A stretch of 61,832 nt of DNA, from NCBI RefSeq assembly GCF_000715205.1, contig NZ_JOTP01000018.1, positions 1-61,832 on the forward strand, in the 5' to 3' direction. The notes below the pieces were generated by a model. It worked only from the letters and a program-made list of their open reading frames with translations. It was not told where the DNA came from and searched no databases. The translations under genes and the position numbers were made by a program. Shown piece by piece: positions 53,025 through 61,832 of the stretch; position 1 is the first letter of the stretch; each line of letters opens with the position of its first letter. This DNA is from Bacillus zhangzhouensis (GTDB lineage: Bacteria > Bacillota > Bacilli > Bacillales > Bacillaceae).

Positions 53025-54362
53025 TTATGCCTTCTTTTTCATTAAAAACGAAGCAATAATAGCAGCAACTAAGAAACCGATGCTAATAATCGAGCTAGGC
53101 AGGTTTTCTTGTCTGAATAGGAACAAAACAAAGCTCAAACTTAGTACAAGACCTGCAAATAACGTCAAATACGGAAAGAGCCAAACCTTGAAATACGGCT
53201 CTTGTGGATATGTTGGACGCAATTTCAAATGTGCCAGACAGATACTGATCCAAATAAGAGAAACCGCAAAACCAGGAATAGCTAGCATATAACTAAAAAT
53301 TTGGTCTGGGTATAAGTAAGCAAAGAATGTTCCGACTAAAAGAAACAGAACGGTCACCCATAAACTTAAGATAGGTACACCTCTTTTATTGACCTGTGCC
53401 AGCTTTTTCGGACCGCCGTCTGATTTAGATAGAGAATGAATCATTCTCGTTGTTCCATAAATTCCGGAATTGGCTGCAGATAGAACGGCTGTAATCAATA
53501 CGAAATTAATGAAGTGAGAGGCGCCTTGCATACCTGCAGCAGAGAAGACTTGGACAAAAGGACTGTTATTTGGATCGATTTGATTCCAAGGAATGAGACC
53601 GCAGATAATCAAAATTGGCAATGTGTAAAATAAAATAATACGCCACATCATACTTTTGACAACACCAGGTAAGACCTTCTCCGCATCCTTTGTTTCTGTA
53701 ATGGTCAGCCCGATCAATTCAGAACCCCCATATGAGAAAATAACCACTAATAATGATGCAAAGATAGCACCCCATCCGTTCGGGATGAAGTTTTGATAAT
53801 TGGTGAGAGCAGGTGTGCTTTGTTCGTTTGGAATGATCCCAAATAATAATGCTGCACCAAGAATAATAAAGACAATAATAACGAAAATCTTCATTCCAGC
53901 GAACCAAAACTCAATTTCACCAAAGTATTTTACATTGTTTAAGTTAATTCCGATGACTAAAAGCGAGCAAAGTAAACATAGTGACCATAGCGGCACGTTC
54001 GGCATCCAATATTGAAGCAGACTGCCTGCTGCAATGATCTCGATGACACACACAGTGAGCCACATAAAACAGTAAACCCAGCCGACTACAAAAGAAAAAC
54101 GTTGACCAAGCGCAATCTGTATAAGGTCGCGAAGGTTATTCCCCGGATAAACAATGGCCATTTCAGCCAAGGCTGCCATGACAATGAGAAGTAGCAATCC
54201 GGCAAATACATAGGAAAAGATGACTCCAGGACCTGCTAAACCGATTGTATCGGCACTTCCTTTAAAGATTCCTGTACCAATGACCCCGCCCAACGCAATC
54301 ATGCGAATGTGACGCGGCGATAAAAGCTTTTTTAATTCTTGTTGTTCCTGATTCGCGCTCAT
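53025..54362 (-). CDS. Amino-acid permease, APC superfamily (AAT family)
   Basis: A 445-residue permease with 12 membrane segments. It begins SPRHIRMIALGGVIGTGIFK with GLAGPGVIFSYVFAGLL and PGNNLRDLIQIALG. VVGWVYCFMWLTVCVIEI, FGEIEFWFAGMKI and VVIFSYGGSELIGLTITETK are family elements. Substrate is not readable; similar to the YbxG/YdgF/YvbW group. ATG follows AAAAGGAGAA. Distinct from the CycA-like permease at 8052 and without a riboswitch signature upstream. Confidence 0.87.
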   Translation of the reverse strand: MSANQEQQELKKLLSPRHIRMIALGGVIGTGIFKGSADTIGLAGPGVIFSYVFAGLLLLIVMAALAEMAIVYPGNNLRDLIQIALGQRFSFVVGWVYCFMWLTVCVIEIIAAGSLLQYWMPNVPLWSLCLLCSLLVIGINLNNVKYFGEIEFWFAGMKIFVIIVFIILGAALLFGIIPNEQSTPALTNYQNFIPNGWGAIFASLLVVIFSYGGSELIGLTITETKDAEKVLPGVVKSMMWRIILFYTLPILIICGLIPWNQIDPNNSPFVQVFSAAGMQGASHFINFVLITAVLSAANSGIYGTTRMIHSLSKSDGGPKKLAQVNKRGVPILSLWVTVLFLLVGTFFAYLYPDQIFSYMLAIPGFAVSLIWISICLAHLKLRPTYPQEPYFKVWLFPYLTLFAGLVLSLSFVLFLFRQENLPSSIISIGFLVAAIIASFLMKKKA

Positions 54363-54562
54363 GTCGTTCTCCTTTTTTAAAAATGCTTATGTTCCATTTT
54401 CTTTTTTCGAGACGCCAGTGTCAATATAAAAAAAGAGATTTTTCAGACAAAATAGACGGTTGATTCTATCAAATTAGCTTCTTATTTCCATAAATTCCTT
54501 CTTTAACCCAAAATCAAAATATTAAACCTCGTGAAAAAAGAACATTTGCCTTATTTATGACA

Positions 54563-54589
54563 TAAACAATTTTCTGTTTTTGTCGATAT
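54563..54589 (+). promoter_or_regulatory. Sigma-D promoter of the chemoreceptor gene
   Basis: TAAA (54563-54566), 15 bases, GTCGATAT (54582-54589) matches the motility sigma consensus TAAA-N15-GCCGATAT with one mismatch. It is 90 bp upstream of a methyl-accepting-type gene. The rest of the 319 bp gap from 54363 shows no gene. Confidence 0.8.
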
Positions 54590-54681
54590 ATCATTTGTAT
54601 TACTAAAGACCTAATAAAGAATTGTTTATAAATGTAAAATATTTGAAAATTGTACGAAAGAGCTGAAAGGGGTTATTGAAG

Positions 54682-56196
54682 ATGTTTATGAGGAAAGCAA
54701 ATGATCCGTCGTCGGGTATTCTTCTAAGTGAAAGCAGTCAATTAATAGAACAAATCGAGAAGGGAGATTTTTCAGCAAGGCTAGATACTGCTGCGTTCTC
54801 TTCTAGTCAAACGATAGAAGCAGTGGCTCAAATAAATGAAGCTTTACAAAAGATGCAGGAAGCGAATGAACATATTCATATGCGTATGAATTTAGTGACA
54901 AAAGCTATTCAAGTTGGCTTATGGGATATGACGGTCGTAGCAGGAGATCCGGTGAATCCAAAAAATGAATTCACATGGACAGATGATTTCCGGAAAATGA
55001 TCGGCTTTCAAAATGAGCACGATTTTCCGAATGTCTTAGACAGCTGGGCATCTCGAATTCATCCAGATGAACAAGAATACACCTTGAATGCGTTCTCTAC
55101 GCATTTATTGGATCATTCCGGGCGTACGCCATATGATATCGAATATCGCTTAAAGTTGAAAAACGGAGATTATCGCTGGTTCAAAGCAACAGGAACGACC
55201 ATTCGTGATCGAAATGGTGTACCTCTTCGTGTGGCGGGGGCTCTTTTTGATATTCATGATCAAAAATTGAAAGAAGAAGAGCTGCAAGCATTCGTGACAA
55301 GGTATGACCTGATCAACCGTGCGCTTGTGGAAGCTCCTTGGGATATGGTCGTAGAGGCTGGCGATCCAGTCAATCCACACAACGAATTCTGGTGGTCTCC
55401 ACAGTTTAGAAAAACGCTTGGTTTCACAGATGAAAAAGATTTCCCGAACGTTTTGAGCAGTTGGAGCGATCGTTTGCATCCTGAGGATCAAGAAATGGCT
55501 CTGCAAGCCTTTGCGGATCATTTAAATGACCACTCTGGGCGCACGCCATTTGACATTGACTATAGATTGCAGAGTAAAAATGGCGAGTACCGCTGGTATC
55601 ATGCGAGTGGTGAAACCACTCGTGATGAGAAAGGTGTACCTCTTCGTGTTGCAGGAACCATTCGTGATATCACGTTAGAAAAAAATAAAGAGAAAATAGC
55701 TGATGAAATGGCTTCTCAGGTAGAACAGCTTTCAAGTTCAATTAGCGAGATGGTATCGGGTATTAGCTCTGTTACAAACCAAGCGCAGGAACTTGCTGTA
55801 GCTCAAGAGCAGTCAACGTCTGCCGCACACTTAGCAAAAAATAGTGCAGATGAGACGAAAAACATTTCTGACTTAATCAAAGAAGTGGCGAACCAAACAA
55901 ACCTACTTGGTTTGAATGCTGCGATCGAGGCAGCTAGAGCTGGTGAGCAAGGACGCGGCTTCTCAGTCGTCGCAGATGAAGTGCGTAAGCTGGCGCTGCA
56001 TAGTGCCAATGCAACGGAAAATATCGAATCAAGTTTAGCGGAAATGAAAACACAAATTGATGAAATTCTTGAAAATATCTCGAATATGACAGCTCTTACG
56101 CAAACACAGGCTGCTTTAACAGAGCAAGTGAATGCTGCAGTCGATGAAGTGAATCACATGTCTCAGCGTCTTGTGGCGTATTCAAAGAGTATTTAA
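54682..56196 (+). CDS. Soluble chemoreceptor with tandem PAS domains
   Basis: A 504-residue cytoplasmic protein with no signal or membrane helix. After an N-terminal helical stretch come two closely similar PAS_3-type domains with PAC regions, about 80-205 and 210-330. Both contain AGDPVNP, FPNVL, HSGRTP and VPLRVAG, a recent internal duplication. The C-terminal MCP signalling hairpin keeps [20 protein letters not shown] and [20 protein letters not shown]. The signalling domain is short, so it is a mini-MCP. ATG 54682 follows AAAGGGG. A sigma-D promoter fits chemotaxis. Bound ligand (heme, flavin or none) cannot be seen. Confidence 0.9.
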   Translation: MFMRKANDPSSGILLSESSQLIEQIEKGDFSARLDTAAFSSSQTIEAVAQINEALQKMQEANEHIHMRMNLVTKAIQVGLWDMTVVAGDPVNPKNEFTWTDDFRKMIGFQNEHDFPNVLDSWASRIHPDEQEYTLNAFSTHLLDHSGRTPYDIEYRLKLKNGDYRWFKATGTTIRDRNGVPLRVAGALFDIHDQKLKEEELQAFVTRYDLINRALVEAPWDMVVEAGDPVNPHNEFWWSPQFRKTLGFTDEKDFPNVLSSWSDRLHPEDQEMALQAFADHLNDHSGRTPFDIDYRLQSKNGEYRWYHASGETTRDEKGVPLRVAGTIRDITLEKNKEKIADEMASQVEQLSSSISEMVSGISSVTNQAQELAVAQEQSTSAAHLAKNSADETKNISDLIKEVANQTNLLGLNAAIEAARAGEQGRGFSVVADEVRKLALHSANATENIESSLAEMKTQIDEILENISNMTALTQTQAALTEQVNAAVDEVNHMSQRLVAYSKSI

Positions 56197-56200
56197 TCTT

Positions 56201-56232
56201 AAAAACCGCCCTCTCGTGAAGGCGGTTTTTTG
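56201..56232. terminator. Bidirectional terminator after chemoreceptor gene
   Basis: AAAAACCGCC (56201-56210) and GGCGGTTTTT (56221-56230), A-run and T-run on the two sides. Confidence 0.88.
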
Positions 56233-56233
56233 A

Positions 56234-57217
56234 TTAAAATGGATCTGCCGGGAAAACAATACCTGCATCTTTTCTTGCGGCTTCAAGGACTTTCATGACA
56301 GAGAGACTTTCTTCAAGCCACCCATAGCACTGTTCATGATCTTCTGTTTCAATGATGTGCTGGAAAGCTTCTGCTTCATAAAACAGGCGATTTGGATTCG
56401 TTTGTGCATTGAGTGAGATGACCCTGTTATCAACATGCAACAGCACTTCCTCACAGCCATTGGCCCCATTTTTCACATGAATGAAGCCTTTTTCTCCTTG
56501 AATCAATGCAAAATTCATGCTGCTTGTATCCTTACTGCCGACACTTGTCGCAATGAAATCATTGTAAGTGAACGTCAAAACACCAGATGTGTCAATGCCG
56601 TTTGGATGACGGTTGGCCTGGTAGCGAACCTGTTCTGGTGATCCAAAGAGATTCATGATGAAATGGACATTATAGATATTAATATCCATCAAGGCTCCTC
56701 CAGAGAATTCTGGGTTAAAGACATTCGGCGTTTCACCGGCTAGCAGCTGATTATATTTACTTGAATATTGACTATAATTGCATTGGACCAGTTTGATTCT
56801 GCCTAATTGATGAAGATGCTTTTTGATTAAATGATAGTTTGGCATATGAACGGTCGTAATGGCTTCAAATAGGAGGAGCTGCTTTTCCTTTGCGAGAGCG
56901 ATTAACGCTTCCAGCTCTTTCACATTAGAGGTGAAAGGCTTTTCGCAAATCACATGTTTTCCGTTCTTCAGTGCAGCCGTGGCATGCTCGCTATGTAAAC
57001 GATTCGGTGATGCGATATAAACAGCCTCTATGTCTGGATCTTCTAGCATGGCGGTTAAATCTGTATAAGTGGTTTGCACATCAAATTGATCTGCGAGTTT
57101 CTTTGCCGTTGCTTCCTTTCTTGAATAGACAGCGTGACAAGAGGCACCTTCCAGTTGTTCGATTGCCTGCAGGAAGCTTTCCACAATCACACCTGTTCCG
57201 ATGGTTGCAATGTTCAT
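56234..57217 (-). CDS. Gfo/Idh/MocA-family oxidoreductase
   Basis: A 327-residue NAD(P)-dependent dehydrogenase. The N-terminal Rossmann fold begins MNIATIGTGVIVESFLQAIE. AVYIASPNRLHSEHATAALK and GKHVICEKPFTSN (the conserved EKP) follow, then a C-terminal alpha/beta domain with SGGALMDINIYNVHFIMNLF carrying the substrate-site acid and His. ATG 57217 has AAGGGG upstream; an earlier in-frame ATG at 57238 does not. Substrate probably a sugar or polyol; resembles YulF/YrbE-like proteins. Alone in its unit. Confidence 0.88.
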   Translation of the reverse strand: MNIATIGTGVIVESFLQAIEQLEGASCHAVYSRKEATAKKLADQFDVQTTYTDLTAMLEDPDIEAVYIASPNRLHSEHATAALKNGKHVICEKPFTSNVKELEALIALAKEKQLLLFEAITTVHMPNYHLIKKHLHQLGRIKLVQCNYSQYSSKYNQLLAGETPNVFNPEFSGGALMDINIYNVHFIMNLFGSPEQVRYQANRHPNGIDTSGVLTFTYNDFIATSVGSKDTSSMNFALIQGEKGFIHVKNGANGCEEVLLHVDNRVISLNAQTNPNRLFYEAEAFQHIIETEDHEQCYGWLEESLSVMKVLEAARKDAGIVFPADPF

Positions 57218-57323
57218 TCTACTCAAAACCCCTTCCAAACTCGTTTGATGTCAAGTGAAGCTGTCTCTAGTATACCTGATGTTTGAACCGAACGTGCGAC
57301 AAACACTGGGGCAGCTCTTACAA

Positions 57324-57683
57324 TTAGCTGATGTTGGCTAATGTTTGTTTCATTAACAATTGAATGGCAGCCTTCCTCTTTTTTAACTCTTGAATGGAGT
57401 GTTGTATATCTTCGACTTTTTGTTCGAGCAGCTGTTCTGCTTCTGTTTTTGACTGTTTTTCAAATAGTGACGTGATCATTTCACGAATTTCTTTGAGTGA
57501 GAAATCTAGCTTTCTTGCTTCTGTGATAAAGGATAGCATGAGTACATATTTTTTATCATATAAACGATAGCCGTTATGCGCTCTCTTAGGCTCGGGGAGC
57601 ACACCCTCATTTTCGTAAAAACGAATGGTTTCAATATGTACACCAGACATTTTTGACAATTTACCTCTCGTAAACGTAATCAT
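57324..57683 (-). CDS. MerR-family transcriptional regulator
   Basis: A 119-residue regulator: FTRGKLSKMSGVHIETIRFY with ENEGVLPEPKRAHNGYRLYD, then a dimerisation coiled coil (EAEQLLEQKVEDIQHSIQEL). There are no metal-binding cysteines, so it is not a typical heavy-metal sensor. ATG 57683 follows AAAGGAGGTG. A promoter with a short spacer lies 28 bp upstream. Confidence 0.87.
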   Translation of the reverse strand: MITFTRGKLSKMSGVHIETIRFYENEGVLPEPKRAHNGYRLYDKKYVLMLSFITEARKLDFSLKEIREMITSLFEKQSKTEAEQLLEQKVEDIQHSIQELKKRKAAIQLLMKQTLANIS

Positions 57684-57993
57684 TCCCTGCACCTCCTTTC
57701 TTTGCTATCCATCATACAATTAGACTTGCTAGTTTCAAAATATTCAGTGGTGAACATTTGTTTCATTTCATTCATTTAAAAAGGGGAGTAAGCTCTATTT
57801 AAAGCAGGACAAATAGAATACGATATAATAGAGTAGGATAAAGTGATTTTTGTTACAGGTGAGAACAAGTAGACAGAGTGAGAAAAAAACGATAGGCTAA
57901 AATAGGTAAATAGTAATGGAATAATATGTGATCATGTAGATGATTGCTCAAAATAGTGACAGCACGTTTTTGCTGAGAAAAGGGGAGCAGTGA
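57684..57993. other. Divergent promoter region, merR and HAD gene
   Basis: A 310 bp gap. On the minus strand TTGAAA (57738-57733), 16 bases, TATGAT (57716-57711) would transcribe merR. On the plus strand a TATAAT at 57824-57829 may be the -10 for the HAD gene, but its -35 is unclear. No gene seen. Confidence 0.55.
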
Positions 57994-58806
57994 ATGTATA
58001 AATTAGTCGCAATTGATATGGATGGTACGTTATTAAATAATCAACATATGGTGCCAGATGAGGTTTTCGAAGCCATTCAACAGGCGAAGGCAGAAGGAAT
58101 TAAAATTGTTTTATGTACAGGCCGACCAATTGGCGGGGTGAACCGCTATTTAGCAGAGCTTCAGCTCGATCAAGAGGGAGATTATGTGATTGCCTACAAT
58201 GGGGCTCTTGTTCAAAACAGCCATACAAATGAAGTGGTGTCAGAACTGACTTTATCCTATGATGATTTGACTTCTTTATATGAACTGAGCCGTCAGCTCG
58301 ACACGCCGATGCATTATTTCGATTCAGCTCATTTGTACACACCAAATCGTGATATTAGCGAGTACACAGTGCTTGAATCCTACTTAACAAAATTACCACT
58401 TAAATATTTACCTGTTGAAGAGGCAGATCAGTCAATGAGACTTCCAAAGATGATGTATATCGATCAGCCAGAACGCTTAGAAAAGACGATCCAAGCCATT
58501 CCATCTGAAGTGAAGGGCAAGTACATGATGGTGAAAAGCACGGATTTCTTCCTTGAAATCCTGCATCCTGATGTGAGCAAAGGAAATGCCGTGAAGCTTT
58601 TGGCTAAGGAGCTGGGGATTTCTCGTGAAGAAGTCATGGCCATTGGTGACAATGGAAACGACGTATCAATGCTGGAGTTTGCAGGCTGTGGCGTTGCCAT
58701 GGGAAATGCTATTGATGATGTTAAAGCAGTAGCGGATGTTGTGACAAAATCCAATAATGAAGCCGGAGTAGCACATGTCCTGCATGAGCTAGTCTTAGGA
58801 AAATAA
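57994..58806 (+). CDS. HAD-superfamily Cof-type sugar phosphatase
   Basis: A 270-residue hydrolase of the Cof/YidA subfamily. Motif I is VAIDMDGTLLNN with nucleophile Asp8, motif II CTGRP, motif III Lys in KGNAVKLLAKELG, and motif IV VMAIGDNGNDVSMLEFAG. An IIB cap domain lies at about 85-190. Such enzymes act on sugar phosphates or flavin and pyridoxal precursors. ATG follows AAAAGGGGAG. Ends in a strong terminator. Confidence 0.9.
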   Translation: MYKLVAIDMDGTLLNNQHMVPDEVFEAIQQAKAEGIKIVLCTGRPIGGVNRYLAELQLDQEGDYVIAYNGALVQNSHTNEVVSELTLSYDDLTSLYELSRQLDTPMHYFDSAHLYTPNRDISEYTVLESYLTKLPLKYLPVEEADQSMRLPKMMYIDQPERLEKTIQAIPSEVKGKYMMVKSTDFFLEILHPDVSKGNAVKLLAKELGISREEVMAIGDNGNDVSMLEFAGCGVAMGNAIDDVKAVADVVTKSNNEAGVAHVLHELVLGK

Positions 58807-58808
58807 AG

Positions 58809-58846
58809 AAAAGAGCGGTCTACCAGTGAGGTAGCCGCTTTTTTTA
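58809..58846. terminator. Terminator after HAD gene
   Basis: AGAGCGGTCTACC (58812-58824) pairs with GGTAGCCGCTT (58830-58840) with one mismatch, then a T-run. Confidence 0.85.
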
Positions 58847-59851
58847 TATGTTTGAGAAAAAGTAAACAAGCATACGTCTGCTGCTCAAATTCGTCTTTTG
58901 CAGCATAGCCTTCACATGATCATGTACGGTATGGGTTGAAATAAATAACGTACTGGCGATTTCCTTTGTAGACTGGCCCTTTAATAAGCAGTCAAGGACG
59001 TTCATCTCTCTTTCTGTCAGCCGATACGTTTTCGCTGCATAAGGAAGAATATCACTCGTTTGGGCTCGTTTAATATGAATCATGACGGCTTCTGCCTGCC
59101 CGGCTGCCTGCTCTAATTGAAATGCCTGAAGAGAGAGAAAAAGTCCCGTAGGCATTCTCGTCATGATTGCCGCTGTTTGGGTGCTGCCTCCGTATAAAAG
59201 CTTAGCGCTTAATGCTCTGAACGGGCGGGGCATGATGGCACGGTCATGGATTTGCTCAAAGGCTTGGAACGTATGAAGCCAATGAAGCCCTGTCTCATTT
59301 CCATAAAGAAGGGTGTGATCATGAGAAAGAATGATGAATCCTTGCTGATTCGCCGAGTCATCAGCTTCAGTGTCTCTTTTTTTGAAAAGCTCATCTCTCA
59401 GCTTGGCTGCAAGTGTTGGTGTTTGATGGATGACCGCTTGTATGTCTTGTTCATGAAAAGGTTCCTTTCCCTTTTGACGATAGAGGCTGGCGATTCCCCA
59501 GCATTCCCCTTGAATCACAAGGGCTGCCCGCAATTCATCTGCCCATCCTTTAGGAGACAAGATGTGCTGATAGCGCTCGCTGTTGAGATATTCTCCGCTC
59601 TGGACCAGGCTCGCAGCATGCACAGGACCTTTGGCTAGAGATTCATGCTGGTGCACATCCTTTTTTAAAAATTCATTTTGAAACAGCTGGTCATGAATTT
59701 CTTCAATCGGTTCATCTGTGAAGGAACCTGTCGAGAGGAGGGTGGCTGGATCAATGGTCGTGATACAGGCGGCATCAAAATCAAGGACGGTGGCAAGCTC
59801 GTCCCGAATATGTTGTCTTAGCTGCTGAAAATGAGCGGCTGGATTGGTCAC
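58844..59851 (-). CDS. LuxR-family regulator with N-terminal GAF-like domain
   Basis: A 335-residue regulator. The C-terminal GerE/LuxR helix-turn-helix is YRLTEREMNVLDCLLKGQST, KEIASTLFISTHTVHDHVKA. The N-terminal 170 residues look like a GAF sensor (LATVLDFDAACITTIDPATL, ALVIQGECWGIASLYRQKGK). GTG 59851 has GAGGAGGAG upstream. It is divergent from a methyltransferase/dehydrogenase pair and is their likely regulator. Confidence 0.85.
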   Translation of the reverse strand: MTNPAAHFQQLRQHIRDELATVLDFDAACITTIDPATLLSTGSFTDEPIEEIHDQLFQNEFLKKDVHQHESLAKGPVHAASLVQSGEYLNSERYQHILSPKGWADELRAALVIQGECWGIASLYRQKGKEPFHEQDIQAVIHQTPTLAAKLRDELFKKRDTEADDSANQQGFIILSHDHTLLYGNETGLHWLHTFQAFEQIHDRAIMPRPFRALSAKLLYGGSTQTAAIMTRMPTGLFLSLQAFQLEQAAGQAEAVMIHIKRAQTSDILPYAAKTYRLTEREMNVLDCLLKGQSTKEIASTLFISTHTVHDHVKAMLQKTNLSSRRMLVYFFSNI

Positions 59852-59980
59852 TTGATCTCCTCCTCAAAAATCCCCACTTTTAGGGATCGTTTTTTCTGAT
59901 GTCTCTTTTTACAATAAAGATGTCATACCATCAGTGTACAGGAAACCATGTAAAGCGGAAAGGAACTGGAGGAGAAGCAC

Positions 59981-60688
59981 ATGAAAGTAAACCAGCATTG
60001 GCACGATCACGTTGCTGAATCATACGCAGCAACGATTGCACATAAAGTACCTGGCTATCATCTCTTGCATGAGCTGACAGTCGATGTATTAGAAACCGAA
60101 TTAAAGGGAGCGGCCTCTCGCATTCTGACTGTCGGAGCGGGTGGAGGAGAAGAGATCATTAATATGCTCCAAAGAAAAGAAGGCTGGCAAATCACAGGGG
60201 TCGATCCGTCTCCATCCATGCTTGATATGGCCAAACGGCGGGTTGCACAGCTTCATATGGAGGAACGCGTCACCTGGCATGAGACCGCATTAGACATGGT
60301 GTCGGCTGAAACTGTGTACGATGCAGCGGTGAGCATGCTTGTGATTCATTTTGTAAAAGATCGGCTGCCCTTTTTACAGGAGATTGCCCGCCGGCTTCAA
60401 CCAGAGGCACCGCTTGTGGTGGCATTTATTCAAGGAGATATGAAGTCTCACGCATTTGAGAAGGAGCTTCATATGCTTTCCTTATTTATGCAGCGTCAAG
60501 GCCTTGAAAAAGAAGTGTTTCCTTCCTTTAAAGAAAGGCTGGGAGACACGACGCACCCTGTGTCTGAGAAAGAGATGAACGGACAGTTAATCAAAGCGGG
60601 ATTTGAAGACATCAGACCTTATTTTCAGGCAGGAATGATCAAAGGACTTGTTTGCAAGCGAGGTCGTAGAGAGGCGGATGAGAGATGA
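59981..60688 (+). CDS. Class I SAM-dependent methyltransferase
   Basis: A 235-residue methyltransferase. SAM motif I is RILTVGAGGGEEIINML, motif II ITGVDPSPSMLDMAKRRVAQ, and motif IV region YDAAVSMLVIHFVKDRL. The substrate is unknown. ATG follows CTGGAGGAG. Its stop overlaps the start of the next gene (ATGA), so the two proteins are coupled. Confidence 0.88.
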   Translation: MKVNQHWHDHVAESYAATIAHKVPGYHLLHELTVDVLETELKGAASRILTVGAGGGEEIINMLQRKEGWQITGVDPSPSMLDMAKRRVAQLHMEERVTWHETALDMVSAETVYDAAVSMLVIHFVKDRLPFLQEIARRLQPEAPLVVAFIQGDMKSHAFEKELHMLSLFMQRQGLEKEVFPSFKERLGDTTHPVSEKEMNGQLIKAGFEDIRPYFQAGMIKGLVCKRGRREADER

Positions 60689-61782
60689 GATCAAAGGTGA
60701 TGGTGATTGGCGGCTATGGACATGTCGGACAGCAAATATGTCTTCAGTTAAGTGAAGTGTACCCTGGGCAAGTTTTTGCGGCAGGTCGGAGCTATGAGAA
60801 GGCTGAACAATTTTCACGCAAGACAAAAGGGCGGGTTCGTCCTTATCAAATAGATGTCAAAAAGCCGTTAAATTCGGACTGGATGGATGAAACGAAGCTG
60901 GTGATCATGTGTCTTGATCAAGACGACACGTCATTTGCTGAAGCATGTTTGCGGTCAGGGATCGATTATCTCGATATTTCGGCAAAGGGGGCATATATGG
61001 AGCAGGTGGCAAAGCTGGATCAGCAGCACATGGGTGCAACTGCTTTGCTCAGTGTAGGGCTTGCGCCTGGTCTTACGAATTTATTAGCAGCGAAAGCGGC
61101 ATCTACGCTCGCTTCAGTGGACCAAATGGATATTAGCATTATGCTTGGGATGGGCGATCAGCATGGAAAAGCCGCCATTGAATGGACTCTTGATCATGTC
61201 CATACTGACTATGAGCTCACCGAGCATCGTCAGCGGAAAAGAGTCAAAAGCTTTACTGGAGGGAAACAGGTAGACTTTGGTGGGAAACTTGGAAAGCGGT
61301 ATGCCTATCGATTCCCCTTCTCTGATCAGCAGACATTGCCTTCAACGCTTCACGTGCCTTCTGTAACGACAAGGCTTTGTTTCGATTCCCGCGTGGCAAC
61401 GCGCGCATTGGCTTTCACGAGAAGTCTTGGAATGACGTCATTTCTCACCTTACCGAAGATCAAGGAACGAGCCATCGCATTGATTCAATCCTCTCAAATG
61501 GGGACAGATCAATATGCGGTCAAAGTGGAGGCGAAAGGGACGGATGGGAAAAAGATTCATCATTCAACGCTTGGAATTAAAGGACACGATGAGTCTCAGG
61601 CAACAGCTCAAGTCGCCTGTGCCACGGCCTTTCACTTATTGAACAGACGATTTCAAGCAGGTGTTTTTCATATTGAAGAATTATTTTCACTAACGTATGC
61701 GAACGGTGATTTCGCTTTGGTCGATCAAAAAACGAAGGAAGAGCGGGCGTTAGCGATTAGAGCCAGCCTTTTGACGGCATAA
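60685..61782 (+). CDS. Saccharopine dehydrogenase-like oxidoreductase
   Basis: A 365-residue protein with an N-terminal Rossmann fold (VMVIGGYGHVGQQICLQLSE, FAAGRSYEKAEQF) and the segment LDISAKGAYMEQV. GLAPGLTNLLAAKAASTLAS follows, then the saccharopine dehydrogenase-like C-terminal domain. Paired with a methyltransferase and a LuxR regulator; the reaction is unknown. Ends in a terminator near the window edge. Confidence 0.85.
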   Translation: MRSKVMVIGGYGHVGQQICLQLSEVYPGQVFAAGRSYEKAEQFSRKTKGRVRPYQIDVKKPLNSDWMDETKLVIMCLDQDDTSFAEACLRSGIDYLDISAKGAYMEQVAKLDQQHMGATALLSVGLAPGLTNLLAAKAASTLASVDQMDISIMLGMGDQHGKAAIEWTLDHVHTDYELTEHRQRKRVKSFTGGKQVDFGGKLGKRYAYRFPFSDQQTLPSTLHVPSVTTRLCFDSRVATRALAFTRSLGMTSFLTLPKIKERAIALIQSSQMGTDQYAVKVEAKGTDGKKIHHSTLGIKGHDESQATAQVACATAFHLLNRRFQAGVFHIEELFSLTYANGDFALVDQKTKEERALAIRASLLTA

Positions 61783-61783
61783 A

Positions 61784-61811
61784 AGAAGACTAGCGTCATG
61801 CTAGTCTTTCA
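61784..61811 (+). terminator. Terminator after the methyltransferase/dehydrogenase operon
   Basis: AAGACTAGC (61786-61794) and GCTAGTCTT (61800-61808), perfect 9-bp stem with a 5-base loop. Confidence 0.82.
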
Positions 61812-61832
61812 GCGTGTAGACAAACCCTCGCA

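Overview
The window reads as chromosomal DNA of a Bacillus of the B. subtilis/B. pumilus group, most likely close to B. pumilus, B. safensis or B. altitudinis. The evidence is low GC, strong AGGAGG-type ribosome binding sites with ATG/GTG/TTG starts, sigma-A and sigma-D promoters and CcpA cre boxes of Bacillus type, and recognisable Bacillus loci (gan, bglPH-licT, gntKP, yhaZ, a Rap-Phr pair, an LXG toxin). No rRNA, tRNA, prophage, insertion sequence or CRISPR array was seen. Most of the DNA is nutrient uptake, efflux and one-component regulation.

Layout, left to right. 1-2361: end of a contact-toxin locus, an LXG protein with a C-terminal EndoU nuclease, its probable immunity protein and a YxiF-like protein. 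2734-7536: a shikimate/quinate dehydrogenase-like AroE flanked by two paralogous MFS transporters, with a LacI regulator. 7537-9398: a glycine riboswitch with an intrinsic terminator in front of a CycA-like amino-acid permease. 9446-12173: an XRE/DUF3169 pair with a near-ideal operator, a CoA-type Nudix hydrolase and a PadR/DUF4188 pair with a palindromic operator. 12366-13262: a lysine-rich secreted protein. 13398-17786: beta-glucoside operon bglP-bglH-licT, preceded by cre, promoter, RAT antiterminator and terminator. 17841-19059: a Rap regulator with a nested Phr pheromone gene that is too short for routine ORF calling. 19719-24791: an efflux operon, TetR-MFS-FtsX-like permease-ATPase, with two copies of a TetR-type operator.

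24953-28623: CdaR regulator, GntP-family permease and glycerate kinase, for glycerate or sugar-acid use. 28717-31717: a PhnA-like zinc-ribbon protein and a Bcr-type ABC exporter with a DUF4064 protein. 31762-33090: a CitMHS citrate transporter with a cre box. 33387-41359: the galactan operon ganS-P-Q-B-A and its repressor gene ganR. ganB precedes ganA here, unlike the B. subtilis order I recall. 41532-44123: a LysR regulator and a large unidentified membrane protein.

44206-46735: the most unusual locus. A GHSLGG lipase-like protein is split between two frames that meet exactly at an A_AAA_AAG slippery heptamer. It is followed by a small helical protein and faces a divergent membrane-anchored DUF1433 protein. 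I interpret this as a possible reverse-LXG (TslA-like) type VII lipase toxin, partner and immunity set. 46833-51801: nucleoside hydrolase, then an RpiR regulator with gntK-gntP (RpiR instead of GntR). 51894-61782: YhaZ/AlkC-like repair protein, an AAT permease, a soluble tandem-PAS chemoreceptor behind a sigma-D promoter, an oxidoreductase, MerR, a Cof-type HAD phosphatase, and a LuxR regulator divergent from a methyltransferase/saccharopine-dehydrogenase-like pair.

Start codons were moved from the longest open frame to the start with the best ribosome binding site where the two differed, and this is stated per gene. Family calls come from reading motifs and remembered family features; no database search was run.
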